Source of the DNA: Streptomyces sp. SID8352
Lineage (GTDB): Bacteria > Actinomycetota > Actinomycetes > Streptomycetales > Streptomycetaceae
Direction of reading: 5' to 3'
DNA: 36,912 nt
Assembly: GCF_009862265.1 (NCBI RefSeq)
Contig: NZ_WWGX01000008.1
Span: 1 to 36,912, forward strand
Shown here: piece by piece, positions 26,983 to 34,454 of the stretch
Layout of the letters: each line of letters starts with the position of its first letter
How positions within the stretch are numbered: position 1 is the stretch's first letter
Made by a program: the position numbers and the translations under genes
Notes under the pieces: model-generated
The model's input: the letters and a program-made list of their open reading frames with translations, nothing else
Told to the model about the DNA's origin: nothing
The model's database searches: none

Positions 26983-28014
26983 ATGGAGCGTGTACGTGAT
27001 CTCTCTGAGCTGCCGAAGGCCCATCTGCATCTGCACTTCACCGGCTCGATGCGGCCCTCGACCCTGCTGGAACTGGCCGACAAGCACGGGGTGCGGCTGC
27101 CCGACGTCCTGACCGGGGCGCTGGGCCGGGGCGAGTCCCCGAAACTCCGGGCGACGGACGAACGGGGCTGGTTCCGCTTCCAGCGGCTGTACGACGCGGC
27201 GCGGTCCTGCCTGCGGGACGCGGACGACATCCGCCGGCTGGTGCGGGAGGCCGCGGAGGAGGATCTGCGGGACGGGTCGAAGTGGCTGGAGATCCAGGTC
27301 GACCCGACGTCCTACGCCCCGCGGCTGGGCGGGCTGATCCCCGCGCTGGAGATCATCCTGGACGCGGTGGACACGACCGTGCGGGACACCGGGATCGGGA
27401 TGCGGGTGCTGGTCGCCGCGAACCGCATGCGGCATCCGCTGGACGCGCGGACGCTGGCGCGGCTGGCCGTGCGGTACGCCGACCGGGGGATCGTGGGGTT
27501 CGGGCTCTCCAACGACGAGCGGCGGGGCATGGCGCGGGACTTCGACCGGGCGTTCGCCATCGCGCGGGAGGGCGGGCTGCTGTCGGCGCCGCACGGGGGT
27601 GAGCTGACGGGGCCGGCGTCCGTGCGGGACTGCCTCGACGACCTGGAGGCGCACCGCATCGGGCACGGGGTGCGGGCGGCGGAGGACCCCCGGCTGCTGA
27701 AGCGGCTGGCCGACCGGGGGGTGACGTGCGAGGTGTGCCCGGCGTCCAACGTGGCGCTGGGGGTGTACGAGAAGCCCGAGGACGTGCCGTTGCGGACGCT
27801 GTTCGAGGCAGGGGTGCCGATGGCGCTGGGCGCGGACGACCCCCTGCTCTTCGGGTCGCGGCTGGCGGCGCAGTACGAGATCGCGCGGCACCACCACGGT
27901 TTCACGGACCCCGAGCTGGCGGAGCTGGCTCGCCAGTCCATCCGCGCCTCGGCGGCCTCCGCCGACACCAAGGCCGGGCTCCTGTCCGACGTCGACGCCT
28001 GGCTGACCGCCTGA
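26983..28014 (+). CDS. Adenosine deaminase-family hydrolase
   Basis: A 343-residue TIM-barrel enzyme of the adenosine/adenine deaminase family. Zinc and catalytic residues are in place: His16 and His18 (HLHLHFTGS), His204 and Glu207 (APHGGE), His228 (RIGHG), and Asp285-Asp286 (ALGADDP). CPASNVALGV is the usual substrate-loop motif. The reaction is hydrolytic removal of the 6-amino group, probably from adenosine or deoxyadenosine. The HFTGS in place of the usual HLDGA variant marks a subgroup whose substrate range is uncertain. The ATG at 26983 was chosen; a GTG at 26965 is possible. It is one of several such genes usual in streptomycete genomes. Confidence 0.9.
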   Translation: MERVRDLSELPKAHLHLHFTGSMRPSTLLELADKHGVRLPDVLTGALGRGESPKLRATDERGWFRFQRLYDAARSCLRDADDIRRLVREAAEEDLRDGSKWLEIQVDPTSYAPRLGGLIPALEIILDAVDTTVRDTGIGMRVLVAANRMRHPLDARTLARLAVRYADRGIVGFGLSNDERRGMARDFDRAFAIAREGGLLSAPHGGELTGPASVRDCLDDLEAHRIGHGVRAAEDPRLLKRLADRGVTCEVCPASNVALGVYEKPEDVPLRTLFEAGVPMALGADDPLLFGSRLAAQYEIARHHHGFTDPELAELARQSIRASAASADTKAGLLSDVDAWLTA

Positions 28015-28320
28015 ACCTGGCGGTTCTGACGGGCGGGCCCGGCCCGTGCGGGGCCGGGTGGCGCTGGGTGGGGCCGGGTGAGGCCCGGTGGGGCTGGGCC
28101 TGCGGCGGGCTGTGCGGGTCCGGTCGGTCCTGGAGGGCTGTGCCTGCGGCGGCCTCTTTCCCCGTGTGGGGGTGTCTGTTGCGCCTCTTGGTGTGTTGGG
28201 GGTCGGGGCCGGGACGGGGGTGGTCGTCCTCGGAACGGCGCGGAATGGGGCGGCGATGAGGCGCACTCTGTTGACGCGCCAACCTCTGCGGGCGACCACC
28301 CCCGCCCCGTCCCCTTCCCG
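28015..28320. other. Non-coding stretch between ada and the repeat array
   Basis: About 300 bp show no supportable gene. A short stem (ACGGGC at 28029-28034 with GCCCGT at 28042-28047) is a weak terminator candidate for the deaminase gene. The remainder is G-rich with GGGCCGGGT-type words. Confidence 0.4.
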
Positions 28321-28625
28321 CCGTACGCGGGTGCGGGGTCCACGCCCACCCCTATCCGTCGGCTTCTCGCCGTACGCGGGTGCGGGCACCTCGCCCAGCC
28401 TTCTCTTCCGACTCTCGCCGTGCGCGGGTGCGGGGCCGCGCCCGCCCTTCTTCGTCGGCTTCTCGCCGTACGCGGGTGCGGGCACCTCGCCCTCCCTCTT
28501 CCGTCCCCGTCCCCTCCGTACGCGGGGGCGGGGCCCACGCCCGCTCTCCTCTTCCGGCTTTCGCCGTGCGCGGGTGCGGGGCCCGCCCACCGTCGCTTCC
28601 GGCTTCCGTCGTGTGCGGGTGCGGG
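28321..28625. repeat. Seven-copy tandem array with a period near 48 bp
   Basis: A core of about 17 bases (CCGTACGCGGGTGCGGG, with GCG or GTG variants) begins at 28321, 28370, 28418, 28466, 28516, 28564 and 28609. The steps are 49, 48, 48, 50, 48 and 45 bases. The remaining 30 or so bases of each unit are C/T-rich and loosely similar, often with CACCTCGCCC and CTTCCG. Each unit places a G-rich core before a C-rich arm and could fold as a hairpin. The period is not kept in frame, which argues against coding. It lies between the deaminase and a small ORF. Confidence 0.8.
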
Positions 28626-28665
28626 ACCTGGGCCTTTCGTCGTACCGGGCGCGTAGCCTGGCGGT

Positions 28666-28869
28666 GTGGACGAGATGAGTGAGGCGCAGCGGGTCGGAGC
28701 GGAGTTCGGGGCCATCGTTCTCGGTGCCCGGCTGAGCGAGGAGCCGCCGGACCCCGACAGCCCCCTCGGCAGGATCAGGGCGTGGGGCGAGCTTCACGGC
28801 ACGGACCGGCTGACCCCCGAGCACGTGGCCGCGGCCATCGAGGGCCGTCCGCTCCCGCCGCCCGCCTGA
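28666..28869 (+). CDS. Small hypothetical protein (67 residues)
   Basis: The sequence MDEMSEAQRVGAEFGAIVLG...HVAAAIEGRPLPPPA looks like a genuine small protein: balanced composition, a helical N-terminus and a Pro-rich tail, unlike shadow frames nearby. I do not recognise a domain. Either the GTG at 28666 or the ATG at 28675 may start it. TAGCCT at 28654-28659 is six bases before the GTG, so a leaderless transcript is plausible; no ribosome-binding site is seen. It is convergent with murB, with 21 bp between the stop codons. No function is proposed. Confidence 0.65.
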   Translation: MDEMSEAQRVGAEFGAIVLGARLSEEPPDPDSPLGRIRAWGELHGTDRLTPEHVAAAIEGRPLPPPA

Positions 28870-28890
28870 GCGCACGGGCGCCGCGCGGCG

Positions 28891-29946
28891 TCAGAGCGTG
28901 ACGCCCACCGTCACCGGCTCGTTGACCAGGGTGACGCCGAACGCGTCCGCCACCCCGGCCACCACCTCCCGCGCCAGCGCCAGCAGGTCCTCCGTCGTCG
29001 CCGTTCCCCGGTTGGTCAGCGCCAGCGTGTGCTTCGTGGAGATGCGCGCCGGGCCCTCGCCGTAGCCCTTGGGGAAGCCGGCCCGGTCGATCAGCCACGC
29101 CGCGGAGGTCTTCGTACGCCCTTCCCCCGCCGGGTACGCGGGCGGCTCCGCGTCGTCCCCGAGGCGCCCGGCGACCCTCGCCCGGAAGGCCGCGAACTCC
29201 TCGTCGGTGAGGATCGGGTTGGTGAAGAAGGAGCCCGCCGACCACGTGTCGTGGTCCTCCGGGTCCAGCACCATGCCCTTGCCCGCCCGCAGCTTCAGCA
29301 CCGTCTCCCGCGCCCGGCCCACCGCGACCCGGTCGCCCGCCGCGACGCCCAGTGCCCGCGCCGTCTCGGCGTAGCGCAGCGGCGCGGAGAGGCCCCCGGC
29401 GTCCTCCAGCGCGAACCGCACGCGCAGCACCACGTACCGCTCCGGGTCGGCCTTGAAGCGGCTGTGCCGGTACGCGAAGGCGCACTCGGCGTTGGTCAGG
29501 ACGACCGTCTCCCGGGCCCGCCGGTCGTACGCGGTCACCTCGGTGATCGTGGACGAGACCTCCTGCCCGTACGCCCCCACGTTCTGGATGGGCGTCGCGC
29601 CGGCCGAGCCGGGGATGCCCGCCAGGCACTCGATGCCCGCGAGCCCGGCCTCGACCGTGCGGGCGACCGCGTCGCTCCACACCTCCCCGGCCGCCAGCTC
29701 CAGTGTCGTGCCGTCCAGCCGGTACCCGCGGGTGGCGAGGTGCAGGGCGGTGCCGTCGAAGCCCTTGTCGCCGATGACCAGGTTGGAGCCGCCGCCGATC
29801 AGCAGCAGTGGCGTACCGGTGTCGTCGGCCTCGCGGACGGCGGCGACGACCTCGGCGTCCGTGGTGGCCGTGACCAGGCGGGCGGCGGGGCCCCCGAGGC
29901 GGAAGGTGGTCAGCGGGGCGAGGGGCGCGTCATGGAGTTCCTGCAC
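28891..29946 (-). CDS. murB: UDP-N-acetylenolpyruvoylglucosamine reductase
   Basis: The 351-residue flavoenzyme reduces UDP-GlcNAc-enolpyruvate to UDP-MurNAc with NADPH, the second committed step of peptidoglycan synthesis. FAD-binding motifs are clear (LLLIGGGSNLVI at 47-58; IPGSAGATPIQNVGAYGQEV at 111-130). Likely catalytic residues are Arg160 (AYRHSRFK), Ser239 (SAGSFFTNP) and Glu345 near the C-terminus (LVNEPVTVG). The start is GTG at 29946 without a Shine-Dalgarno. TAGTCT (complement of 29954-29959) seven bases upstream suggests leaderless transcription. A terminator hairpin lies just upstream at 29963-29993, separating it from the exporter gene. Confidence 0.94.
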   Translation of the reverse strand: MQELHDAPLAPLTTFRLGGPAARLVTATTDAEVVAAVREADDTGTPLLLIGGGSNLVIGDKGFDGTALHLATRGYRLDGTTLELAAGEVWSDAVARTVEAGLAGIECLAGIPGSAGATPIQNVGAYGQEVSSTITEVTAYDRRARETVVLTNAECAFAYRHSRFKADPERYVVLRVRFALEDAGGLSAPLRYAETARALGVAAGDRVAVGRARETVLKLRAGKGMVLDPEDHDTWSAGSFFTNPILTDEEFAAFRARVAGRLGDDAEPPAYPAGEGRTKTSAAWLIDRAGFPKGYGEGPARISTKHTLALTNRGTATTEDLLALAREVVAGVADAFGVTLVNEPVTVGVTL

Positions 29947-29962
29947 GGGGCCAAGACTACGA

Positions 29963-29993
29963 GAACGCCCCGGCCGTCGGCGGCGGGGCGTTC
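29963..29993 (-). terminator. Terminator after the MFS gene, directly before murB
   Basis: A perfect 10-base inverted repeat (GAACGCCCCG / CGGGGCGTTC) with an 11-base loop lies 60 bp past the exporter stop codon and only 16 bp before the murB start. The proposed murB promoter must therefore overlap or follow it. Confidence 0.7.
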
Positions 29994-30052
29994 CCGTACG
30001 GGTGTCCCGGGCGGGGCCCGGCTGTGGTGCGGTCCGGGGCGCCGCCCCGGTC

Positions 30053-31624
30053 TCAGCCGGCCACGGCGGCCGGGGCCCGACCCTCCTCCGGCGCCGGCTC
30101 CGCCGACGGCGGACCGGCCGGGCCGACCGGGCCCCGGGCCGGGATCAGCAGCACCGCGACACCGGCCAGGGCCACCGCCCCGGCGCCGACCAGCAGCGCC
30201 GGCCTCAGTCCGTCGACGAAGGTCCGCGCGGTCTCGTAGCCGCCCCGGGCCGCGAAGATCGAGCCCATGACGGCGATGCCGAGCGCCCCGCCCACCTCGC
30301 GCAGGGCGTTGTTGGCGCCGGAGGCGATGCCCTGCTCCGCCGGCACCACGCTGGACATCACCAGGGCGGACGCGGGGGCGAAGTACAGGGCCATGCCGAC
30401 GCCGCTGACGATCAGTCCGGGCAGCTGGACCGCGTAGGAGGCGTCGGCCGTGATCACGGTGGCCAGGTGGCCCAGCCCCACCGCCTGGAGGAAGAGGCCG
30501 ACCGCGACGACCGGGCGCCCCCCGATCCGGTCGGAGAGGATGCCCGCCACCGGCGCGACGATCATGGGCGCGCCCGTCCACGGCAGCATCCGCAGCCCGG
30601 CCTCGGTGGGCGAGTAGCCGAGCACGCCCTGGAGGTACTGGCTCAGCAGGAAGACCGAGCCGAACATGCCCAGGAACATCAGCAGTCCCGCCGCGTTGAT
30701 CCCGGCGAAGGCACGGGAGCGGAACAGCCGCATCGGGAGCATCGGGTTCCTGGCGCGGGTGCCGTGGAGGACGAATCCCGCGAGCAGCGCGCCACCGCCG
30801 AACAGCGCGGTCAGCACCACCGGACCGCTCCAGCCGTCGACGGGGCCGCGCACCAGGCCGTAGACGATGCCGAAGAGCCCGCCGCTGGCCAGGAGGGTGC
30901 CGGGGACGTCGAGCGGGGCGCCGGTGCCGTAGGACTCCGCGAGGCGGAGGCGGGCCAGCGGGAGCAGGGCGAGGCCCAGCGGGACGTTCAGCCAGAAGAT
31001 CCACTGCCAGGAGAAGTGCTCGGTGAGGCTGCCGCCGATCAGCGGGCCGGAGGCCACCGCGAGCCCGTTGGCGGCGCCCCAGATCCCGTACGCCATGCCG
31101 CGCCTGGCGACCGGCACGGCGGCCGTCAGCAGGGTCAGGGTGAGCGGCATCATGATCGCCGCGCCGACTCCCTGTACCGCGCGGGCGGCGATCAGCGTGT
31201 CGATGCCCGGGGCCAGCGCCGCGGCGGCGGAGGCGGCGGTGAAGACCACCAGGCCGGTGCCGAAGAGGCGGCGGCGGCCGAAGCGGTCCCCGAGCGCCGC
31301 GCCGAACATGAGCAGGACGGCGAAGGTGAGCGTGTAGGCGCTCACGGTCCATTCCAGGTCGTGCAGCTCACCGCCGAGGTCCTCGCGGATCGAGGGCAGC
31401 GCGGTGGTGACGACGAGGTTGTCCAGCGAGGCCATGAAGCCGGCGACGCTGGTGATCGCCAGGGCCCAGGCGGCTCCCCGGCGCGACGCCGGCCCGTCCG
31501 GTGATCCCGGCCCGTTCGCCGACGGCGCTGCGGCCGGTCGCCGCTCCGGGCCCGCCGGTCCGGGTGACTTCGGTGCCTGCGGTGTCTCCGGTCGCTTCGG
31601 TGTCTCCGGTCGCTTCGGTGGCAT
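30053..31624 (-). CDS. MFS drug exporter (DHA2/EmrB-QacA family)
   Basis: A 523-residue proton-coupled exporter with about 14 membrane segments. Motif A follows helix 2 (GDRFGRRR), motif C-like Gly-rich sequence follows (GPLIGGSLTEHFSWQWIFWLNVPLG), and LDNLVVTTALPSI in helix 1 is the DHA2 signature. The N-terminal 60 residues are Pro/Ala-rich and cytoplasmic, with KRPETP repeated (18-bp DNA duplication). I chose the ATG at 31624, just after GGGGGAG and downstream of the operator; an ATG at 31669 would add 15 residues. It is regulated by the TetR gene immediately upstream, by the shared operator sequence. The substrate is unknown. Confidence 0.9.
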   Translation of the reverse strand: MPPKRPETPKRPETPQAPKSPGPAGPERRPAAAPSANGPGSPDGPASRRGAAWALAITSVAGFMASLDNLVVTTALPSIREDLGGELHDLEWTVSAYTLTFAVLLMFGAALGDRFGRRRLFGTGLVVFTAASAAAALAPGIDTLIAARAVQGVGAAIMMPLTLTLLTAAVPVARRGMAYGIWGAANGLAVASGPLIGGSLTEHFSWQWIFWLNVPLGLALLPLARLRLAESYGTGAPLDVPGTLLASGGLFGIVYGLVRGPVDGWSGPVVLTALFGGGALLAGFVLHGTRARNPMLPMRLFRSRAFAGINAAGLLMFLGMFGSVFLLSQYLQGVLGYSPTEAGLRMLPWTGAPMIVAPVAGILSDRIGGRPVVAVGLFLQAVGLGHLATVITADASYAVQLPGLIVSGVGMALYFAPASALVMSSVVPAEQGIASGANNALREVGGALGIAVMGSIFAARGGYETARTFVDGLRPALLVGAGAVALAGVAVLLIPARGPVGPAGPPSAEPAPEEGRAPAAVAG

Positions 31625-31669
31625 TGCTCCCCCACGGGTGCTGGCCGTGCTTCGCTCGGCCGTTGACAT

Positions 31670-31687
31670 AGTTATCAATCACTAACT
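31670..31687 (-). promoter_or_regulatory. TetR operator in front of the MFS gene
   Basis: An 18-bp imperfect palindrome (AGTTA...TAACT arms, reading AGTTATCAATCACTAACT on the plus strand) sits 46 bp before the chosen exporter start. The inner bases match the longer operator before tetR (TTAGTG...TTACTAAC versus TTAGTG...TAAC). TAACTA next to it could be the -10. I infer repression of the exporter by the TetR protein. Confidence 0.65.
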
Positions 31688-31739
31688 TTTGGGGGCACGA
31701 AGAGGCCGGGCGCTCCCCCGCGCCCCACTCCGCCTCGCG

Positions 31740-32348
31740 CTACTCCCCCGGCCCGGCCGCCCCGTCAGCGGCCTCGCCCCCGGCCGTGCCGCAGGCCACC
31801 GGTCCGGCCGCGGTGTACAGCCCCTCCCACACCCGGTGGCCGGACGGGAAGCCCATCGCCGACAGGCAGTTGACCAGCATCCCGCACGCCAGGAAGTTCG
31901 TCGTCGCCTCGACGTCGGCCCCCAGCGGCAGATGGACGGTGTCCCACAGCCGCATCCAGCCGGTGCGCACCGACTCGCCGAACTCGTAGTCGCCCTCCTG
32001 CTCGGCCGCGGCCACCGCGAGGTACATCTGCATCTGCATCATCAACTGCTCGGGGTGCTCCGTGATGACGGTCAGATACGCGCTGCTCATGGCGTGCAGG
32101 GCGGCCTCGCCGGTCAGCCCCTCGGACGCCTCCCGGAACATCCGGACCGTGTCGTCGACACAGCGCTCGGCCGCCGCCAGGAAGATCGCCTTCTTGCCCG
32201 GGAAGAGGCGGAAGAGATACGGCTGCGACACCCCGACCCTCTTGGCGATCGCCTCCGTGGAGGTGCCGTAGTAGCCGCCGCGGGCGAACTCGGCCATCGC
32301 CGCGCGGACGACGCTCTCGCGCCGCTCCTCAGCACTCATCCGGACCAT
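31740..32348 (-). CDS. TetR-family repressor of the MFS exporter
   Basis: A 202-residue TetR-type regulator. Residues 5-52 form the DNA-binding domain (RRESVVRAAMAEFARGGYYG, STEAIAKRVGVSQPYLFRLF), followed by an all-helical ligand domain. The C-terminus (from about 180) is Gly/Ala-rich. ATG 32348 and ATG 32339 are both possible; there is no Shine-Dalgarno, and the -10 hexamer ends seven bases before the first, so a leaderless message is likely. The gene precedes the exporter on the same strand, 116 bp apart, and its operator covers the promoter, so it is expected to be autorepressed. It may sense an exported drug. Confidence 0.92.
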   Translation of the reverse strand: MVRMSAEERRESVVRAAMAEFARGGYYGTSTEAIAKRVGVSQPYLFRLFPGKKAIFLAAAERCVDDTVRMFREASEGLTGEAALHAMSSAYLTVITEHPEQLMMQMQMYLAVAAAEQEGDYEFGESVRTGWMRLWDTVHLPLGADVEATTNFLACGMLVNCLSAMGFPSGHRVWEGLYTAAGPVACGTAGGEAADGAAGPGE

Positions 32349-32354
32349 GAGGGA

Positions 32355-32384
32355 AAGTTAGTGCTCGATTACTAACTTCGTCAA
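32355..32384 (-). promoter_or_regulatory. tetR promoter overlapped by a palindromic operator
   Basis: A perfect 8-base inverted repeat (AAGTTAGT / ACTAACTT, eight bases apart) occupies 32355-32378. TTGACG (complement of 32379-32384), an 18-base spacer and TAACTT (complement of 32355-32360) form a -35/-10 pair embedded in it. Binding here would directly block RNA polymerase. The same half-site is found before the exporter. Confidence 0.78.
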
Positions 32385-32677
32385 GCGGGAGCTCGCGGGC
32401 TGGTCGCCGCCCTGGGGGGTGTCCTTCCCGCCGGGGTGGCGTCCCCCAGGGCCCCCGGGGGCGCGGGGCGCCGGGCGTCGCCGGGCGGTCGGATGCCCGG
32501 CACCTTGGCGCCTGTCCTCCGTGGCCGCCGTACGCGATCTGCGTCACATCCGGCCGCCGTCACTCACGGTCACCGAAATGGGGGGGCGTCGGGGCGCGAA
32601 GGGGGCGGCCGGGGCGGGAGGAGCGGGGCGGGGCCGGGGGCCGGGGGCCTCCGTTCCGTCCCGCTCCCGGGGCCGAG
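32385..32677. other. Gene-free stretch between tetR and the HadB-like gene
   Basis: About 290 bp of GC-rich sequence. I see no gene, only G-rich runs (GGGGCGGGG, GGGGGCCGGGGGCC) that could form structure near the end of the hadB-like gene. Confidence 0.45.
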
Positions 32678-33106
32678 TCAGGCCAGGCGCACGACGGCCC
32701 GGGACATGCCGAGCACCTTCTGGCCGCCGCTGGTCGCCGTGACGTCGACGCGGACGGTGTTGTCGTCCAGCTTGGCCCCGACCTTGGCGCTGACCTCGAT
32801 CAGGGCGCCCTTGTCGTCGTCCGGGACGACCACGGGCTTGGTGAACCGCACCCCGTACTCGACGACCGAGCCCGGGTCTCCGGTCCAGTCGGTGACCACG
32901 CGGACCGCCTCGGCCATGGTGAACATGCCGTGCGCGATGACGTCCGGCAGCCCGACCTCCCTGGCGAACCGCTCGTTCCAGTGGATGGGGTTGAAGTCGC
33001 CGGAGGCACCCGCGTACCGCACCAGGGCGGCGCGGCTCACGGGGAAGGTCTGCGCGGGCAGTTCCGTGCCGACCTCGACGTCGGCGTACGCGATCTTCGC
33101 GGTCAT
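32678..33106 (-). CDS. MaoC-like hydratase subunit, HadB type
   Basis: A 142-residue hot-dog-fold protein. The hydratase motif YAGASGDFNPIHWNERFA carries the catalytic Asp and His, as in mycobacterial HadB, and GLPDVIAHGMFTMA is the following conserved loop. It probably dehydrates (3R)-hydroxyacyl thioesters in a type II fatty-acid or related pathway, as a heterodimer with the product of the gene just upstream. It starts seven bases after that gene's stop codon, so translation is coupled (GAGGCGTGAG site). In mycobacteria hadAB lie between rpmG and secE-nusG; the same order holds here with extra genes in between. Confidence 0.9.
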   Translation of the reverse strand: MTAKIAYADVEVGTELPAQTFPVSRAALVRYAGASGDFNPIHWNERFAREVGLPDVIAHGMFTMAEAVRVVTDWTGDPGSVVEYGVRFTKPVVVPDDDKGALIEVSAKVGAKLDDNTVRVDVTATSGGQKVLGMSRAVVRLA

Positions 33107-33113
33107 GGGGTGC

Positions 33114-33566
33114 TCACGCCTCCTCGGCCGCGCGGGCGACCAGCTTGGTCCAGGCGGTCACGACGTGCTCGCCGGTCTCGTCGTGCACCTCGCCGCGGAT
33201 GTCCAGGATGTCGTTGCCGGCCAGGGACTTGATCGCCTCGATGGTGGAGGTGACCGCCAGCCGGTCGCCGGCCCGCACCGGGCGGGTGTACGCGAACCGC
33301 TGGTCGCCGTGGACGACCCGGCTGTAGTCCAGCCCGAGCTGCGGGTCCTCGACGACCTGTTCGGCCGCCTTGAAGGTGATGGCGAAGACGAAGGTCGGCG
33401 GGGCGATCACATCCGGGTGGCCGAGCGCCTTGGCGGCATCCGCGTCCGTGTACGCGGGGTTGCCGTCCCCCACCGCCTCCGCGAACTCACGGATCTTCTC
33501 CCGGCCCACTTCGTAGGGCTCGGTGGGCGGATAGGTCCGTCCCACGAAGGACTGGTCGAGCGCCAT
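33114..33566 (-). CDS. MaoC-like hydratase subunit, HadA type (non-catalytic)
   Basis: A 150-residue hot-dog protein resembling HadA (FAEAVGDGNPAYTDADAA, HPDVIAPPTFVFAITFKAAE). The position of the catalytic His in its partner is not conserved here (DGNPAYTD), as expected of a substrate-binding, non-catalytic subunit. The ATG at 33566 was chosen because AGGAGGT lies nine bases upstream and it gives the family N-terminus; the upstream in-frame extension to 33641 is Ser/Arg-rich. It is cotranscribed with the HadB-like gene. Lack of mycolic acids in Streptomyces suggests another acyl substrate. Confidence 0.9.
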   Translation of the reverse strand: MALDQSFVGRTYPPTEPYEVGREKIREFAEAVGDGNPAYTDADAAKALGHPDVIAPPTFVFAITFKAAEQVVEDPQLGLDYSRVVHGDQRFAYTRPVRAGDRLAVTSTIEAIKSLAGNDILDIRGEVHDETGEHVVTAWTKLVARAAEEA

Positions 33567-33647
33567 GGCTCGGCACCTCCTGCTCCTGCTGCTGGACTGC
33601 TGATGGATCCCCGTCGCGGTGCGCGGCGGGCAACTGGCCACAACGAC

Positions 33648-33682
33648 GCGAGGCCGCCCCCAAACTACGGGGACGGCCTCGC
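33648..33682 (-). terminator. Terminator of rpmG
   Basis: GCGAGGCCG / CGGCCTCGC (9 pairs) stacks on CCCC/GGGG through a one-base bulge, with a loop of about eight bases. It lies just 14 bp after the rpmG stop codon and may block read-through into the hadAB-like genes. Confidence 0.72.
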
Positions 33683-33695
33683 GTACGAGCCTGTT

Positions 33696-33860
33696 TTATC
33701 GCGTCTCGCGGTGCGCGGTGTGCGCGTTGCAACGCGGGCAGTGCTTCTTCATCTCAAGACGGTCCGGGTTGTTACGCCGGTTCTTCTTGGTGATGTAGTT
33801 CCGCTCCTTGCACTCCACGCAGGCCAGCGTGATCTTCGGGCGGACGTCGGTGGCAGCCAC
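33696..33860 (-). CDS. rpmG: 50S ribosomal protein L33 (zinc-binding form)
   Basis: The 54-residue L33 protein has all four zinc-ligand cysteines: Cys14, Cys17, Cys41 and Cys44 (CVEC, CPRC). It is therefore the zinc-containing C+ type; streptomycetes often also encode a zinc-free version controlled by Zur. The GTG at 33860 ([10 protein letters not shown]) has AAGGAG upstream; the longer frame to 33935 is not family-like. It lies after tRNA-Thr and tRNA-Met, as commonly seen in actinobacteria. Confidence 0.96.
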   Translation of the reverse strand: MAATDVRPKITLACVECKERNYITKKNRRNNPDRLEMKKHCPRCNAHTAHRETR

Positions 33861-33949
33861 GTGAGTGCTCCTTGACGAACGGATTGACTGTATTAACGCA
33901 GGAAAGAGTAGCCGATCGAAGGACCGACCCCGCAATCGGCTACTGACAG

Positions 33950-34022
33950 TAGCGGTGACCGGACTTGAACCGGTGACACAGCGATTATGAGCCGCTTGCT
34001 CTACCGACTGAGCTACACCGCT
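33950..34022 (-). tRNA. tRNA-Met (anticodon CAT, elongator type)
   Basis: A 73-base cloverleaf: acceptor AGCGGTG / CACCGCT, D-arm GCTCAGTCGGTAGAGC, anticodon loop CTCATAA in AGCGG...TCGCT, and T-arm ACCGGTTCAAGTCCGGT. The first acceptor pair is a normal A-U and the anticodon stem lacks three G-C pairs, so it is elongator rather than initiator. The discriminator is A; CCA is not encoded. Confidence 0.95.
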
Positions 34023-34067
34023 GAGATGCGATCGGCCCCCGCCTCGCGGCGGGACCTCTCACACCAG

Positions 34068-34140
34068 AGCCCCAAAACGGAATCGAACCGTTGACCTTCT
34101 CCTTACCATGGAGACGCTCTGCCGACTGAGCTATTGGGGC
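34068..34140 (-). tRNA. tRNA-Thr (anticodon GGT)
   Basis: A 73-base cloverleaf with acceptor GCCCCAA / TTGGGGC, D-arm GCTCAGTCGGCAGAGC, anticodon stem TCTCC/GGAGA with loop ATGGTAA, and T-arm AACGGTTCGATTCCGTT. The anticodon GGT reads ACC and ACU. The discriminator is U; CCA is not encoded. It is 45 bp from tRNA-Met and probably cotranscribed with it. Confidence 0.95.
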
Positions 34141-34275
34141 GAGCGATGAAGACATTACACGGTCGCCCGCCGATCGCCCAAATCCGATTCGCCGCCTCGG
34201 GGCACCGGTTCCGGAAGGCCCGGGGCGCGGGTTCGGCCGGGCCCCGGGCGTCGCTTCCGCCGGGTCCGGGACACA

Positions 34276-34340
34276 GGTTCCGGCGAGCGCGGGACACCCC
34301 GGTTCCGGCGGGCGCGGGACAGCGGTCCCGGCGGGCGCGG
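34276..34340. repeat. Degenerate direct repeats of about 25 bp
   Basis: GGTTCCGGCGAGCGCGGGAC at 34276, GGTTCCGGCGGGCGCGGGAC at 34301 and GGTCCCGGCGGGCGCGGGG at 34324 follow each other at steps of 25 and 23 bases. A more degenerate copy lies earlier near 34207. They are non-coding. Confidence 0.7.
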
Positions 34341-34454
34341 GGCCGGGTGGTTCGCGAGGGCCCACGGGGGGTCCAACCAGTTCCACGCTGTCCCCAGAGG
34401 CCCCAGAGGCCCCGTGAGGCACGTGGGGAGCCATGAGGCGTTCCGGCGGGCGCG

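Noticed and set aside
28321..28625. CRISPR-like appearance of the repeat array
   Set aside because: The core is short (17 bp) and variable, the intervening parts resemble each other rather than being unique, and no cas gene is present. It is a tandem repeat.
26596..28875. Long minus-strand open frame with repeated PAPAYGEKP-type motifs across the array
   Set aside because: The repeated peptides merely reflect the DNA repeats. The frame also runs antisense through the aminotransferase end and the deaminase gene, and the array changes length by non-multiples of three.
34276..34340. Integrative-element attachment site beside the tRNA genes
   Set aside because: No tRNA 3'-end duplication and no integrase were found in the window, so an attachment site is not supported.
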